Assembly: GCA_029245955.1 (NCBI GenBank) | Contig: JAQWOH010000010.1 | Coordinates: 1-64,000 of the forward strand | Length of the DNA: 64,000 nucleotides | Direction: 5' to 3' | From: Fuerstiella sp. | Lineage (GTDB): Bacteria; Planctomycetota; Planctomycetia; Planctomycetales; Planctomycetaceae | Shown here: positions 12,469 through 22,438 of the stretch, one piece after another | Layout of the letters: the number at the start of each line of letters is the position of its first letter | Numbering within the stretch: the stretch's first letter is position 1 | The notes under the pieces: model-generated | What the model was told of the DNA's origin: nothing | What the model saw: the letters and a program-made list of their open reading frames with translations, nothing else | Databases searched by the model: none | Position numbers and translations under genes: made by a program

Positions 12469-14544
12469 ATGAACTTTACATCGCGATCAAAAATTCGTTC
12501 CGCAGCTCGACGCCGTCAACAGGTGGGCAGCCCTGCCGAAATCGAAATGCTTGAGGCACGCCTGTTGCTGACGACGCCGGAGATTCTGACGCCCACAGGA
12601 ACGATTACGGACGCAACGCCCGAATTCACCTGGCAAGCCGTCACCAACGCCGAAAGCTATGACTTGTGGGTGACAAGTCTGGAAACGTATGAAACCGTCA
12701 TCGTCGAGAGAGACATTGTGGGAACTTCGTTTACTCCCACAACCGATTTGTCCGTGGGCGAGATCCGAATCTGGGCACGGGCCAATTTGACGGGCGGCGG
12801 GACATCCGCCTGGTCATCTGCTGAAGAAGCCATTATTCGCTCTGCACCAGTCGTAACAGGTCCGGCTGGTCAGGGACCTCAGCATCTGACAGCCGACAGC
12901 ACTCCGGAAATTACGTGGACATCTGGTACGGCTGCCGATCGTTTTCAGATCTGGGTCACGGACCTGACTGCAAAGGCCGTCGCGGAAGCAGCGGCGACCG
13001 CGGCCGGTTCGACGGAACCCGTTGATCCGTCGACGTATGCTCAACAATATACGGTGGATAATCTGACGCCGGTCCTGGACGCCAATGGAGATCCCGTACT
13101 GGATGTCTACGGTGACCCGACTTATCAGGAAGTTCGTTCGTTCGTGCTGACTCAGGATCCCAGTGATCCGACCAGTGAAGAACGTGAATTGGCGACAGGC
13201 CGGTATCGTATCTGGATCCGTTCCGTCGACCTGAGCGGTCGGATTTCCGCCTGGAGTGTGGCCTATTCTTTTGACGTCGGAGAAATGCCGCAGAACCTGT
13301 GGCCCAATGCTCCTTCGTTTGGGGACTCGCCGCCGCTCAGTTGGAATTCGGTAAACCGTGCGACTCATTATGAAGTCTACGTTTCCCGGCCCGGTACTGC
13401 CGGACCGTACTTTCGGTATACGCTTCCGGCGACAGCCAATGCCACGACGCACTCAACTCAAATTCTGCAGTCTCAGGCAGGAACACCGGTTGTTGATAAC
13501 GGAGACGGTGTGCTGACGGCCGGTGAAATCCCGAGCCTTGACGCCGACGGGAACCCAATTCCCTATCTGCTTGAAAATGGCGACTACAACTTCTGGGTGC
13601 GAGCCGTCAACATGGGGGAAGGCTTGCCGACGGTGTACGGCGTTTGGAGTTCAACAACCAGTTTCAGCACACTTGTGGGCCCAACCATCACGGCACCGAC
13701 ATCCGATCAGGGATTTGTAACAGCAGCGCTGCCGACTATTGAATGGACGTCAATTCACGGTTCGGCGCGGTACGAAATCCTTGTTCACAAATTCAATTCA
13801 CGTCCGCCGTTTCTTGACGCAACAAGTACTTCGACGTCCTATACGTTTACTCAAGATCTGCCACAGGGCCAGTACACGATCTGGGTGCGAGCTGTCGACA
13901 CGCGCGGTGACTTTTCTCCGTGGAGTGATCCATTCACAATCACAGCCACAGGTGGACGCCCCGTGGTGACTTCGCCGACAGAATCGGAAGTAGTTGATTT
14001 TCCTGTCTTTACGTGGGTGGCTGTCGATGGAGCAGCCTCGTACGAAATCTGGGTCGCCCATATGGGAGTCGACTTCACGTTTATCAATGTCGACGGCATC
14101 ACCGGGACCAGCTACACCGCCATCGACCCGCAGGACCCCAATGCACAGCCCCTGAACAATGGCGACTACCGAATCTGGGTGCGGGCCATCTTTGCCGACA
14201 ACACGACAGGCCCATGGAGCAATCCTGTGACCTTCGTCGGCGGTATCGTTTTCGACAACCAGGAATCTCAGTATCCGGCGAAGTTACTGGCCAGCGTCAA
14301 AGTGGGTTTGACTGAGACGGAAATGTCTTCCGTCACTCAATGGGTCCCCGATGACCTGCCCTCCCAACAACCATCAGCCTACGAAGGTGATATTCCGGAG
14401 CCCGGTCCCGGAACCGAACCCGTTGCTGATGCCGCTGTCTTAATGATTGAAAATGCGGCAGCAAATGCCCTTCCGTCCGACATTCTCACTCGCATCGCTC
14501 AGGAGTGCATCGACGCGGAGTGGTGGGACAACACTGCCACCTGA
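12469..14544 (+). CDS. Planctomycete surface protein with five Fn3-like repeats
   Basis: A 691-aa protein starting MNFTSRSKIRSAARRRQ and carrying MLEARLLLT at about residue 27, a variant of the planctomycete extracellular LEPRxLL signature. Five beta-sandwich-like repeats of about 95-140 aa follow. Each has a central Y-x-[IL/V]-W/YV strand and ends with a G-x-Y-x-[IF]-W-[VI]-R-[AS]-V-type strand and a W-S pair. Repeats two and three hold acidic insertions; one (DNGDGVLTAGE) resembles an incomplete EF-hand/dockerin loop. No catalytic motif is seen, suggesting an adhesion or structural role at the cell surface. The start at 12469 was chosen because the signature then lies close to the N-terminus. 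Confidence 0.82.
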   Translation: MNFTSRSKIRSAARRRQQVGSPAEIEMLEARLLLTTPEILTPTGTITDATPEFTWQAVTNAESYDLWVTSLETYETVIVERDIVGTSFTPTTDLSVGEIRIWARANLTGGGTSAWSSAEEAIIRSAPVVTGPAGQGPQHLTADSTPEITWTSGTAADRFQIWVTDLTAKAVAEAAATAAGSTEPVDPSTYAQQYTVDNLTPVLDANGDPVLDVYGDPTYQEVRSFVLTQDPSDPTSEERELATGRYRIWIRSVDLSGRISAWSVAYSFDVGEMPQNLWPNAPSFGDSPPLSWNSVNRATHYEVYVSRPGTAGPYFRYTLPATANATTHSTQILQSQAGTPVVDNGDGVLTAGEIPSLDADGNPIPYLLENGDYNFWVRAVNMGEGLPTVYGVWSSTTSFSTLVGPTITAPTSDQGFVTAALPTIEWTSIHGSARYEILVHKFNSRPPFLDATSTSTSYTFTQDLPQGQYTIWVRAVDTRGDFSPWSDPFTITATGGRPVVTSPTESEVVDFPVFTWVAVDGAASYEIWVAHMGVDFTFINVDGITGTSYTAIDPQDPNAQPLNNGDYRIWVRAIFADNTTGPWSNPVTFVGGIVFDNQESQYPAKLLASVKVGLTETEMSSVTQWVPDDLPSQQPSAYEGDIPEPGPGTEPVADAAVLMIENAAANALPSDILTRIAQECIDAEWWDNTAT

Positions 14545-14782
14545 GTCGGCTGAGAATGAGCGAGAAATTGCCAATTCGACGATTCCGCGGGGTCTGGCAA
14601 GCGAGGTCGCATCTGCAACTGTCGCCGAAACGACAAAGTAGGTCGTAACCACATTGGTATTGGCAGTGTCTGGTTGTTCGAGGCGGCGGGTGCCCGTAGA
14701 CTGGCCGATGCAACGCCGTCGCTCGCTGCGGAGAATTCGTTTTTGCCGCAATTTCCTTGGTTTTCTGACAAAGTCCCGTGAG

Positions 14783-15319
14783 ATGAGACACGTTCTTTCT
14801 GCGCTGGTGGTGAATCAGCCGGGTGTCCTGGCCCACATTTCCGGAATGCTTGCTTCACGAGCGTTCAATATCGACAGTCTTGCTGTCGGCGCCACGGAAA
14901 ATGAAGAGTTTTCTCGCATCACTTTCGTAGTGAGAGAGGACCGTAAGAAGTTCGAACAGGTCCGCAAGCAGCTGGAGAAGATTGTCACCGTAGTCAAGGT
15001 TCAGGACTATGTCGAACGGGAATTTGTTGAGCGTGATCTGATGCTGATTAAAGTCAGCACGGCAAACGGGCGACGTTCCGAAATTCGCGAGTTGACGGAT
15101 ATTTTTCGTGGCCGAATTGTGGACGTCGGGTCAGAACATGTCATGATCGAGATCTCCGGCCAGGAGACCAAAATCGAGGCATTTATCGGAAGAATGCGTG
15201 AATTCGGCATTCTGGAGATGGTTCGAACCGGTCGAGTCGCGATGCTGCGTGACGAAACGATCACTCAGGATCTGCCTGCGGACGTAATTCCGGAATGTTC
15301 AGAAGCATCCGCGTCCTGA
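14783..15319 (+). CDS. ilvH: Acetolactate synthase small (regulatory) subunit
   Basis: Regulatory subunit of acetohydroxyacid synthase in branched-chain amino acid synthesis (178 aa). The N-terminal ACT domain starts HVLSALVVNQPGVLAHISGM and continues RAFNIDSLAVG, the valine-sensing region. The C-terminal domain spans about residues 80-165. ATG at 14783 is where family homology begins; the open frame extends 43 codons upstream without similarity. The catalytic subunit (ilvB/ilvI) is not in the window; ilvC is next, 224 bp downstream. Confidence 0.96.
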   Translation: MRHVLSALVVNQPGVLAHISGMLASRAFNIDSLAVGATENEEFSRITFVVREDRKKFEQVRKQLEKIVTVVKVQDYVEREFVERDLMLIKVSTANGRRSEIRELTDIFRGRIVDVGSEHVMIEISGQETKIEAFIGRMREFGILEMVRTGRVAMLRDETITQDLPADVIPECSEASAS

Positions 15320-15543
15320 CCTGATCTTGCCGAGTTCGTGCTGTATTCTGGCATCCGGAATCAGTGCGGCGACGCATGTTCTGGCAGTCTGCAGTCTGCA
15401 GGCTGTTCAGCGGTGACCTCCCGACGGTTGCGGCCCAGGCAGCCGGTATTGGCTTTGCTCGTCGCACGACGCACCCGGAACTTCAAACGTCTCTAACTTC
15501 AATCTTCAATACCAAGAACCTTACACTCAACGAGGTCAATTCG

Positions 15544-16548
15544 ATGGCAGCTAAAGTTTATTACGACGACGACGCAGATCTGAGCCTGCTTAAAGACAAA
15601 ACGATCGCCATCATCGGCTACGGCAGCCAGGGACATGCTCAGGCCCAGAACCTGCGAGACAGTGGGTGTAACGTGATTGTCGGTCAGCGGCCTGGCGGCC
15701 CCAACTATGATCTTGCCAAGAGCCATGGTTTTGAGCCAATGTCTGCGGCTGACGCAACGGCCGCGGGCGACCTCGTTAACATTCTGCTGCCGGACGAAGT
15801 GCAGGGCGACGTCTATCGCAACGACATCCGCCCAAATCTGAGCTCAGGCAATCTGCTGATGTGCTCACACGGATTCAACGTTCACTTCGGCCAGATCGTT
15901 CCTCCCGAGGGCGTGGACTGCGCCCTGGCTGCTCCTAAAGGCCCTGGACATCTGGTCCGCAGTGAGTACGAAAAAGGGGGGGGAGTCCCCAGCCTGATCG
16001 CACTCAGCGACGGAGCTTCCGAAACCTCACGGGAACTGGCCCTGTCTTATGCCAAGGGAATTGGCGGCACTCGGGGTGGCGTCATTGAAACCACATTTGC
16101 CGAAGAAACAGAAACTGATCTGTTTGGTGAACAGGTCGTGCTGTGTGGCGGTGTTTCCGCGCTGGTCAAGGCTGGCTTTGAAACACTGGTCGAGGCCGGA
16201 TACCAGCCAGAGATGGCATACTTTGAATGTATGCACGAACTCAAGCTGATCGTGGATCTGTTCTACGAAGGCGGCCTGAATTATATGCGATACAGCGTGT
16301 CTAACACTGCTGAATATGGTGACTACAGCAGTGGACCGCGAATCGTCACCGAAGAAACCAAGGCAGAGATGAAGCGCGTGCTGGACGATATTCAGTCCGG
16401 CCGATTTGCTCGTGACTGGTTGCTGGAAAACAAAGCCGGTCAGGCATCGTTCTATGCAACTCGCCGTCGTGAACGCATGCACCAGATCGAAGCGGTCGGC
16501 AAGGATCTCCGCCGCATGATGACGTGGATCGACTCAAAAGAAGTTTAG
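15544..16548 (+). CDS. ilvC: Ketol-acid reductoisomerase
   Basis: Class I KARI (334 aa) catalysing the NADPH-dependent alkyl migration/reduction step of valine, leucine and isoleucine synthesis. Rossmann motif GYGSQGHAQ is at residues 25-33, and the Mg-binding helices follow in the all-alpha knotted domain ([22 protein letters not shown]). ATG 15544 has GAGG about 10 bp upstream and matches the family N-terminus [10 protein letters not shown]; the frame is open 60 codons further upstream without homology. A terminator-type hairpin follows directly. Confidence 0.97.
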   Translation: MAAKVYYDDDADLSLLKDKTIAIIGYGSQGHAQAQNLRDSGCNVIVGQRPGGPNYDLAKSHGFEPMSAADATAAGDLVNILLPDEVQGDVYRNDIRPNLSSGNLLMCSHGFNVHFGQIVPPEGVDCALAAPKGPGHLVRSEYEKGGGVPSLIALSDGASETSRELALSYAKGIGGTRGGVIETTFAEETETDLFGEQVVLCGGVSALVKAGFETLVEAGYQPEMAYFECMHELKLIVDLFYEGGLNYMRYSVSNTAEYGDYSSGPRIVTEETKAEMKRVLDDIQSGRFARDWLLENKAGQASFYATRRRERMHQIEAVGKDLRRMMTWIDSKEV

Positions 16549-16559
16549 GAAAAGGGAGT

Positions 16560-16594
16560 CGCAAGGTCGTACATCTCTGAAGTGCGACCTTGCG
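16560..16594. terminator. Probable ilvC terminator hairpin
   Basis: Inverted repeat of ten perfect bases (CGCAAGGTCG at 16560-16569, reverse complement at 16585-16594), extendable inward by a T-G and an A-T pair. It begins 12 bp after the ilvC stop and is followed by TTGTTG. The position between two convergent genes (ilvC and the sulfatase) fits a transcription terminator. Confidence 0.75.
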
Positions 16595-16656
16595 TTGTTG
16601 CGCCGCGGAAAATTGAAATTGGTTTCCGCACTCACTGCGCGTTCGTACAGTACAGA

Positions 16657-18990
16657 CTAAATGCCGGCGTCCTTGAGCCAGGGCTCGATCGCTGTCGCCC
16701 AGAGTTCGTAGCCTTCTTCGCTCAGGTGCAGAGCATCTGGCATGATATCCTTGGATATCGTACCGTCAGGTTGCAAGAACACGTCGCTAATGTCCAGGTA
16801 ATGGACTCGCTGATTGTCTGCCAGACGTCGGATGCTCTGGTTGATGGCAATGTTGTTCAGACGTCGGACGTCCAGCATCGACGACCCGCGGGGAAAGATG
16901 CCCTGCAGCAGCACCTTTGTGTTCGGTGACCTTTCGGCAATGATTTCAAGAATACGTTCCACGCCCTCTGCGACCTGCTGAGGATTCTGCAGAAAATGGC
17001 CGGTGTTATTGGTGCCGATCATCACAACCGCCACCTTGGGCTTGATGCTGGCAAGGTTGCCGTGAGTTAATCGCCAGATCACATGCTCGGTACGGTCGCC
17101 ACCGATTCCCAGATTGATAGCTTTGCGGTCGCCGTAGTACGTCTGCCACACGTTCCTGCCACGTCCTTCCCAGCCCTGAGTGATGGAGTCGCCGATAAAG
17201 GCAAGCTCAATATCTCCCTTTCTGGCGTTGGCTGTCAGTTGAGCGTCTCTCGCCCGCCAGCCAGCTTCGTCACCCCGAGTCGCCGGAAGTGCGGCCGGGT
17301 TGACATTATAGAAGTCCTGCAGGTCAACGTAACGTTTCTTCAGCCCCTCCAGAATTGACCTGTACGCAGGATCGCCGTGGACACTCGTCATCTCTTCCGG
17401 ATGAGATTGCAGGTCAAAAAGATTCCATTCGCGAGTCCGCGGAAAGAACATCAGCTTGTATCTATCGGTACGAACGCCATCGTGCCTGGGGACATTGTGC
17501 ACAGCTGCGTTCTCGTAGTACGCGTAATAAATGGCGTCGCGCCATGACGCCGTTGGCAGCCCCGCATTTTGGAGAACCGGTACCATGCTACGGCCCTGCA
17601 TTTCTTTCGGCACATCGGCTCCCGCGACGTCCAGAAACGTCGGACCGTAATCGATGTTCTGAATCAGCGCAGATGCTTTCGAACCTGGCTCAATAACACC
17701 AGGCCATCGAATCAGAAATGGCATTCGCAGCGACTCTTCAAACATCCAGCGTTTGTCGTACCAACCATGTTCGCCCAGATAGAAACCCTGGTCTGAGCTG
17801 TAAATCACGATCGTATTGTCTGTCAGACCCTCATCATCCAGATAGTCCAGCAATTGACCAACGCCATCGTCGACGGCCTGCACGCACCGCAGGTAGTCCT
17901 TGATGTATCGCTGATATTTCCAGCTGACAACCTGTTTGTCATTCAGTCCGCCAGCCTTCATCTGCGCGATAAATGCTTCATTTTCGGGTTCGTACTGAGC
18001 ATCCCAGGCAGCCTTCTGCTGTTCGGTCATGCGAGCGTACTCGCGGTTGGAATGCTGGCTCTGAAAGTGCTCTGGAAACTGCCCGTCTCCGTGAAATTTC
18101 ATGTCATGAGCCCAGTGGAAATGATCCTTGATTGACATTTCGTTCTGCAGCAGCAGTTTTGTCCGACCTTCGTAGTTGTCAAACAACGACGCTGGCTCAG
18201 GCACGTCTTCGTTCTTGTACAGAGAAAAATGACGAGCTGGCGGTGACCAGTTTCTGTGCGGCGCCTTGTGCTGGCACATCATGATGAATGGTTTGTCCGG
18301 GTCGCGTTCTTCCTTCAGCCACTGGAGTGTCAGGTCAGTGATGATGTCTGTGCAGTAACCTTCGCGACGTTTCCGTGTACGATCCATCTGAATGAAGTCC
18401 GGGTTGTAATAATTGCCCTGCCCCGGCAGTATCTCCCAGTGATTAAACCCCGTGGGATCGGTGGACAGGTGCCACTTGCCGATAATCGCTGTCTGATAGC
18501 CAACGTCCTGCATCAGTCTGGGAAATGTCGTCTGCGTACCATCAAACCTGTTTCCATTCCGCAGAAACCCGTTCACGTGACTGTGCTTCCCGGTCAGGAT
18601 GCACGCACGTGAAGGTCCGCAAATGGAATTTGCACAGAACGAATTGCCGAACACGGCTCCTTCACTGGCGATGCGGTCCAGATGTGGTGTCTTATTGATT
18701 TTCGAACCGTATGCACCAATGGCCTGCAGGGCGTGGTCGTCGGAAAAGACGAATAGAATGTTGGGACGTTTGTCTGCAGCTGACAGGGTTGCAGACAACG
18801 AACAGGACACCAGCAGACAAAGAACCGTTGCGATACCGGAAACGCGTTTCTTCAGTGATCGAACGGGCTGCGTCCGCACACGAAGCGTGGTACAGGGCTT
18901 CTGTTCTGTTGAGTGGCATTCCGAAAAGGAATTGAGGGCCACTTTCACGTGGACTGCTGTGCGTGTGAAAGTGGCAGTTGTGCTGGTCAT
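16657..18990 (-). CDS. Exported sulfatase fused to an SGNH/GDSL hydrolase
   Basis: Two enzymes in one 777-aa chain. The first part is a type I sulfatase: RPNILFVFSDDHA near residue 75 and the formylglycine signature CGPSR with Cys124. The last 184 residues form an SGNH hydrolase: GDSITQGW (Ser602), GIGGD, GTNN and DALHL (Asp752, His755). A secretion signal (LKKRVSGIATVLCLLVSC...) lies at about 46-72, so the true start may be GTG 18879 instead of ATG 18990. It probably removes sulfate and acyl groups from the same polysaccharide. Sulfatase maturation needs a formylglycine-generating enzyme, not in this window. The gene is monocistronic. Confidence 0.9.
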   Translation of the reverse strand: MTSTTATFTRTAVHVKVALNSFSECHSTEQKPCTTLRVRTQPVRSLKKRVSGIATVLCLLVSCSLSATLSAADKRPNILFVFSDDHALQAIGAYGSKINKTPHLDRIASEGAVFGNSFCANSICGPSRACILTGKHSHVNGFLRNGNRFDGTQTTFPRLMQDVGYQTAIIGKWHLSTDPTGFNHWEILPGQGNYYNPDFIQMDRTRKRREGYCTDIITDLTLQWLKEERDPDKPFIMMCQHKAPHRNWSPPARHFSLYKNEDVPEPASLFDNYEGRTKLLLQNEMSIKDHFHWAHDMKFHGDGQFPEHFQSQHSNREYARMTEQQKAAWDAQYEPENEAFIAQMKAGGLNDKQVVSWKYQRYIKDYLRCVQAVDDGVGQLLDYLDDEGLTDNTIVIYSSDQGFYLGEHGWYDKRWMFEESLRMPFLIRWPGVIEPGSKASALIQNIDYGPTFLDVAGADVPKEMQGRSMVPVLQNAGLPTASWRDAIYYAYYENAAVHNVPRHDGVRTDRYKLMFFPRTREWNLFDLQSHPEEMTSVHGDPAYRSILEGLKKRYVDLQDFYNVNPAALPATRGDEAGWRARDAQLTANARKGDIELAFIGDSITQGWEGRGRNVWQTYYGDRKAINLGIGGDRTEHVIWRLTHGNLASIKPKVAVVMIGTNNTGHFLQNPQQVAEGVERILEIIAERSPNTKVLLQGIFPRGSSMLDVRRLNNIAINQSIRRLADNQRVHYLDISDVFLQPDGTISKDIMPDALHLSEEGYELWATAIEPWLKDAGI
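18938..18975. repeat. 11-bp inverted repeat near the sulfatase start
   Basis: GCCACTTTCAC at 18938-18948 is exactly repeated in inverse orientation at 18965-18975, with a 16-bp spacer. If the sulfatase starts at GTG 18879, this lies in its 5' leader and could be an operator or RNA stem. If it starts at ATG 18990, the repeat is inside the coding sequence. The spacing and partial symmetry (CACGTGGACTGC...GCGTGTG) would suit a dimeric regulator; this is inference. Confidence 0.6.
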
Positions 18991-19207
18991 TTCGATGCTC
19001 TTGACGAAGGAAGACGAGATTCTGGATGTATGGTCATATTGTTTGTCACGACCAAGGCAAACAGTTTACTCTGGAATGCCATTGGCTCAAGCACGCATAT
19101 ATACTCCATGGCTTGGGCCGGCACTGCCGGCGACCGCTGACTGAGCGACAGAGTGCGTTTACTTCGAACAGCCATTTTCCCATGACTCAACACAGTTTAT
19201 CGTCATT

Positions 19208-19663
19208 ATGAACCTCGACTTCAGTGATTGCATCGTTCCCTACAACAAGCATGGCGTGGTGTTTCTTTACCCGGACATCTGGCAGGTTGAGGAGGAAACG
19301 GACGGCGAAGACGTCATTATTACCGTCTCCAGTACCGGGACCTGTTTCTGGACGCTGCGAATTATTCAGACAAGCCCGGCGCCGCCGCAGGCCGTGGAAT
19401 CGTGTGTCACAGCATTTCAGGAAGAATATGAGGATGCGGAAGTCGAGCAGGTCAACGCGGCACTGGCTGAAATGCCGGCCTATTCCCGAGACGTCTCGTT
19501 CTTCTGCATGGAACTGCTGAACACGGCCGCCCTGCGCAGTGTCCGAACATCCGATTTCACGCTGTTGGTCTGGTGGCAGGCGACCAGTGCTGAACTGGAT
19601 GAACTGCGTCCTGTTCTTGACCAGATGACGGAATCGGTGCGTGCGACCGCCTTGATGGACTGA
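19208..19663 (+). CDS. Conserved-looking hypothetical protein, cytoplasmic
   Basis: A 151-aa acidic protein without signal peptide or membrane helix. It begins with an alternating hydrophobic pattern (HGVVFLYPDIWQVEEE) and has an aromatic-rich C-terminal strand (FTLLVWWQAT) before a helix. I know of no named family with confidence; it is of the type seen as a lone hypothetical gene in planctomycetes. Transcribed divergently from the sulfatase-SGNH gene and 183 bp before trpE. Function unknown. Confidence 0.7.
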   Translation: MNLDFSDCIVPYNKHGVVFLYPDIWQVEEETDGEDVIITVSSTGTCFWTLRIIQTSPAPPQAVESCVTAFQEEYEDAEVEQVNAALAEMPAYSRDVSFFCMELLNTAALRSVRTSDFTLLVWWQATSAELDELRPVLDQMTESVRATALMD

Positions 19664-19846
19664 ACCACCAGTGTCGGAGTATCATGCCGTTGTCGTCCTG
19701 CAGCTTTTGGCGTCGAAAAGGGATGGCGTTTCAAGGGTTTCTGTTTCGTTCCACGGCGGACGATCTGCGGAGGCCAGCTGTCAGTACTGGCCACAGCAAA
19801 CGATGACACGTGATCGAACTCAATAAGAACAGCCCGCATCAATAAC

Positions 19847-21355
19847 ATGCCCGTCGTCAGCCATCCTGCACCCGAAGAGTTCCGTACGTACGCTGAACAG
19901 GCGCGATTTGTGCCCGTATTTCGTCAGTTGACGTCGGACACCCTGACCCCTGTTACGGCATACCAAAGACTGTGCGACGGACCGTGGTCGTTTCTGTTTG
20001 AAAGCGTGGTCGGGGGCGAGAAGATCGGTCGGTACAGTTTCGTAGGCAGCAACCCGTTTTTGTCAATCACCGCATGGGGCAGGCGAGTTCAGATTCGTGG
20101 TGCCGACGGGGCAACAAAGGAATGGGACAGCGAAGATCCTCTGAAAGATCTTGATGCGCTAGTGGCCGAATACGAATGTGTGCCTGTTCCTGGTCTGCCC
20201 CGTTTCTGCGGCGGAGCCGTGGGGTTTGCCGGCTATGACATCATCCGTTACAGCGAACACCTGCCTAATGTGCCCGAGGATGATCGCGGTCTGCCCGACA
20301 TGTGCTTTGCGCTGTATGACGGCATGGTCGTCTTCGACCACATTCGCAAGGTTGTGCTGGCAGTGGCATTGGCTGATACAAAAGCCTGCGATCCGGATGC
20401 TGCTCGAGCAGTCGCGGAAGAACGCCTGGAACAGATTTGTGCTCGGCTGGCCGTTGGAAACGATTCTTTGCAGTTGACGGATATTGACCTGACTGTCGAA
20501 CCCAATCTGCCAATTGAATCCAACTTCACTCAGGACCATTTTGAAACGTGCGTAGAGACGTGTCGGGAATACATCAAGGCCGGAGACATTTTTCAGGTTG
20601 TCTTCAGCCAGCGACTGCAGCGAGCCAGCGAAGCGAAACCCGTGGACGTGTATCGCTCGTTGCGGATGGTCAATCCCAGTCCGTTCATGTTTCTGCTGCA
20701 GACGCCTGAACTGCACCTGGTCGGCAGTTCTCCGGAAATCATGGTTCGTGTGGAAGATGGCGAAACTACGATCCGCCCCCTGGCCGGGACCAGGCGTCGC
20801 GGACGTACGGAACAGGAAGACAGAGAACTGGCGGATGAACTGCTGGCTGATCCGAAAGAACGGGCAGAACACGTGATGCTTATTGATCTCGCCCGCAACG
20901 ACGTGGGTCGAGTGGCGGAATTCGGTTCAGTTGAGTTAAGCGACGTGATGGTCGTGGAACGCTACAGCCACGTTATGCACATCACATCAAACGTCGTTGG
21001 CCAGTTGCGGAAAGGCATGACCGCCGTGGAAGCGCTGCGAGCCGGATTGCCGGCGGGCACAGTTTCGGGCGCACCCAAGGTACGAGCGATGGAGGTCATT
21101 GACGAAATTGAACCACACAAACGCGGCCCTTACGGCGGTGCTGTCGGCTACATCGACTTCACCGGTAACATGGATACGTGCATTGCCCTGCGGACGCTCG
21201 TGATTCACGACGGGACTATTTATGTTCAGGCCGGTGCCGGCATCGTGGCAGACAGTGTACCGCAACTTGAGTACGAAGAAACGCTGAACAAAGCCAAGGC
21301 CATGCTGAAAGCGATCTATGTCGCGGAAACGCAGCTGTCAGAACTGAGTTCATGA
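19847..21355 (+). CDS. trpE: Anthranilate synthase component I
   Basis: Converts chorismate plus ammonia to anthranilate, the first step of tryptophan synthesis (502 aa). The N-terminal domain contains the tryptophan feedback region as FLFESVVGG (family LLES). The catalytic domain has [31 protein letters not shown] and the C-terminal AGAGIVADS, all diagnostic. The glutaminase partner trpG is not adjacent, nor is any other trp gene. The stop overlaps the holB start by four bases (ATGA at 21352-21355), an unusual functional pairing. Confidence 0.96.
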   Translation: MPVVSHPAPEEFRTYAEQARFVPVFRQLTSDTLTPVTAYQRLCDGPWSFLFESVVGGEKIGRYSFVGSNPFLSITAWGRRVQIRGADGATKEWDSEDPLKDLDALVAEYECVPVPGLPRFCGGAVGFAGYDIIRYSEHLPNVPEDDRGLPDMCFALYDGMVVFDHIRKVVLAVALADTKACDPDAARAVAEERLEQICARLAVGNDSLQLTDIDLTVEPNLPIESNFTQDHFETCVETCREYIKAGDIFQVVFSQRLQRASEAKPVDVYRSLRMVNPSPFMFLLQTPELHLVGSSPEIMVRVEDGETTIRPLAGTRRRGRTEQEDRELADELLADPKERAEHVMLIDLARNDVGRVAEFGSVELSDVMVVERYSHVMHITSNVVGQLRKGMTAVEALRAGLPAGTVSGAPKVRAMEVIDEIEPHKRGPYGGAVGYIDFTGNMDTCIALRTLVIHDGTIYVQAGAGIVADSVPQLEYEETLNKAKAMLKAIYVAETQLSELSS

Positions 21356-22404
21356 CAAATTCGTGGGATCAACTGAAAGGGCATGATGAACAGCGCGAGC
21401 TGTTTCGACGCTCGCTGCAGCGTGGACGATTGTCCCACGCCTACGTGCTGGCCGGTCCCGAAGGAATCGGCAAGCGTCAATTCGCTCATCTGCTGGCGCA
21501 GTCAGTGTTCTGCCGAAATCATGAGCTTTCCGAACTGCAGGTGTGTGGTGATTGCCGGGCGTGCCGCGCCTTCGTCGCAAATTCATGGCCCGACTATATT
21601 GAAGTCGGAGTGCCTGCCGGAAAAAACACCATTCCCATCTCAGCGATTGCCGGAGAAGACGGCAAACGTGGTCGTGAAGGCCTGTGCTACGAATTGTCAA
21701 TGGCCCCGCAGGCGTCTGATCGCCGAGTTGCCGTGATCAATGATGCCGGCCTGCTGAATACGGAAAGTGCCAATGCCCTGTTGAAGACCCTGGAAGAACC
21801 GCCGGCGCATTCGCTGATTGTACTGGTGTGCGACAACCCGGACACACTGCTGCCTACCATTCGTTCTCGCTGCCAGATCGTTCGATTCTTTCCGCTCAGC
21901 CAGCCCGATGTGCAACAGATCCTGCTCACCCAGGAGATCGTGGAATCTGAAGAAGACGCCACATCAATCGCCTCTCTGTGTGAAGGCAGCCTGGAAACTG
22001 CTCGACAACTACTGAATCCAGAGCTGCGAAAACTAAAAAATTCGGTGGCAGCGCAGCTTGAGCAGATGGAAGGCATGAAGCCGCTGAAGGTGGCCGCCAC
22101 AGTTGTTTCAGGCATCGAAGAAATGTCATCCAGCGCGGCGGAGCAGCGTCAGAACGCTCAATGGCTGCTGCGGTTCGTGGCGGACGCCATCCAGCAACGC
22201 CTGCGCACACTCGCAAAGGGGGATCTATCGGATGCCATGACGCAACGGATGGGCGCTAAAAACGGGCTCGACCTGCTGTCGCCCATGCTGGAGCGAACAA
22301 TCACCGCCTCACGACAGATCGATGGTTCATCTCCGGTCAAACTGGTCATGGAAGCATTCTTTGACGAAGTCGCCCGCATGTTTCGTCAGGCCGCCAAACG
22401 CTGA
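21352..22404 (+). CDS. holB: DNA polymerase III subunit delta prime
   Basis: Clamp-loader subunit (350 aa) of the AAA+ fold. P-loop GPEGIGKR is at 35-42 with Arg instead of Ser/Thr at the last position, consistent with a non-hydrolysing delta prime. A zinc module is formed by Cys54, Cys65, Cys68 and Cys71, and the SRC arginine-finger motif lies at about 172-174 ([10 protein letters not shown]). Translation is coupled to trpE by a 4-bp overlap. The C-terminal collar domain is weakly conserved, as usual. Confidence 0.92.
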   Translation: MTNSWDQLKGHDEQRELFRRSLQRGRLSHAYVLAGPEGIGKRQFAHLLAQSVFCRNHELSELQVCGDCRACRAFVANSWPDYIEVGVPAGKNTIPISAIAGEDGKRGREGLCYELSMAPQASDRRVAVINDAGLLNTESANALLKTLEEPPAHSLIVLVCDNPDTLLPTIRSRCQIVRFFPLSQPDVQQILLTQEIVESEEDATSIASLCEGSLETARQLLNPELRKLKNSVAAQLEQMEGMKPLKVAATVVSGIEEMSSSAAEQRQNAQWLLRFVADAIQQRLRTLAKGDLSDAMTQRMGAKNGLDLLSPMLERTITASRQIDGSSPVKLVMEAFFDEVARMFRQAAKR

Positions 22405-22438
22405 CGTCCACGTGGTGACGAAGAAAGGCAGTAAATCG

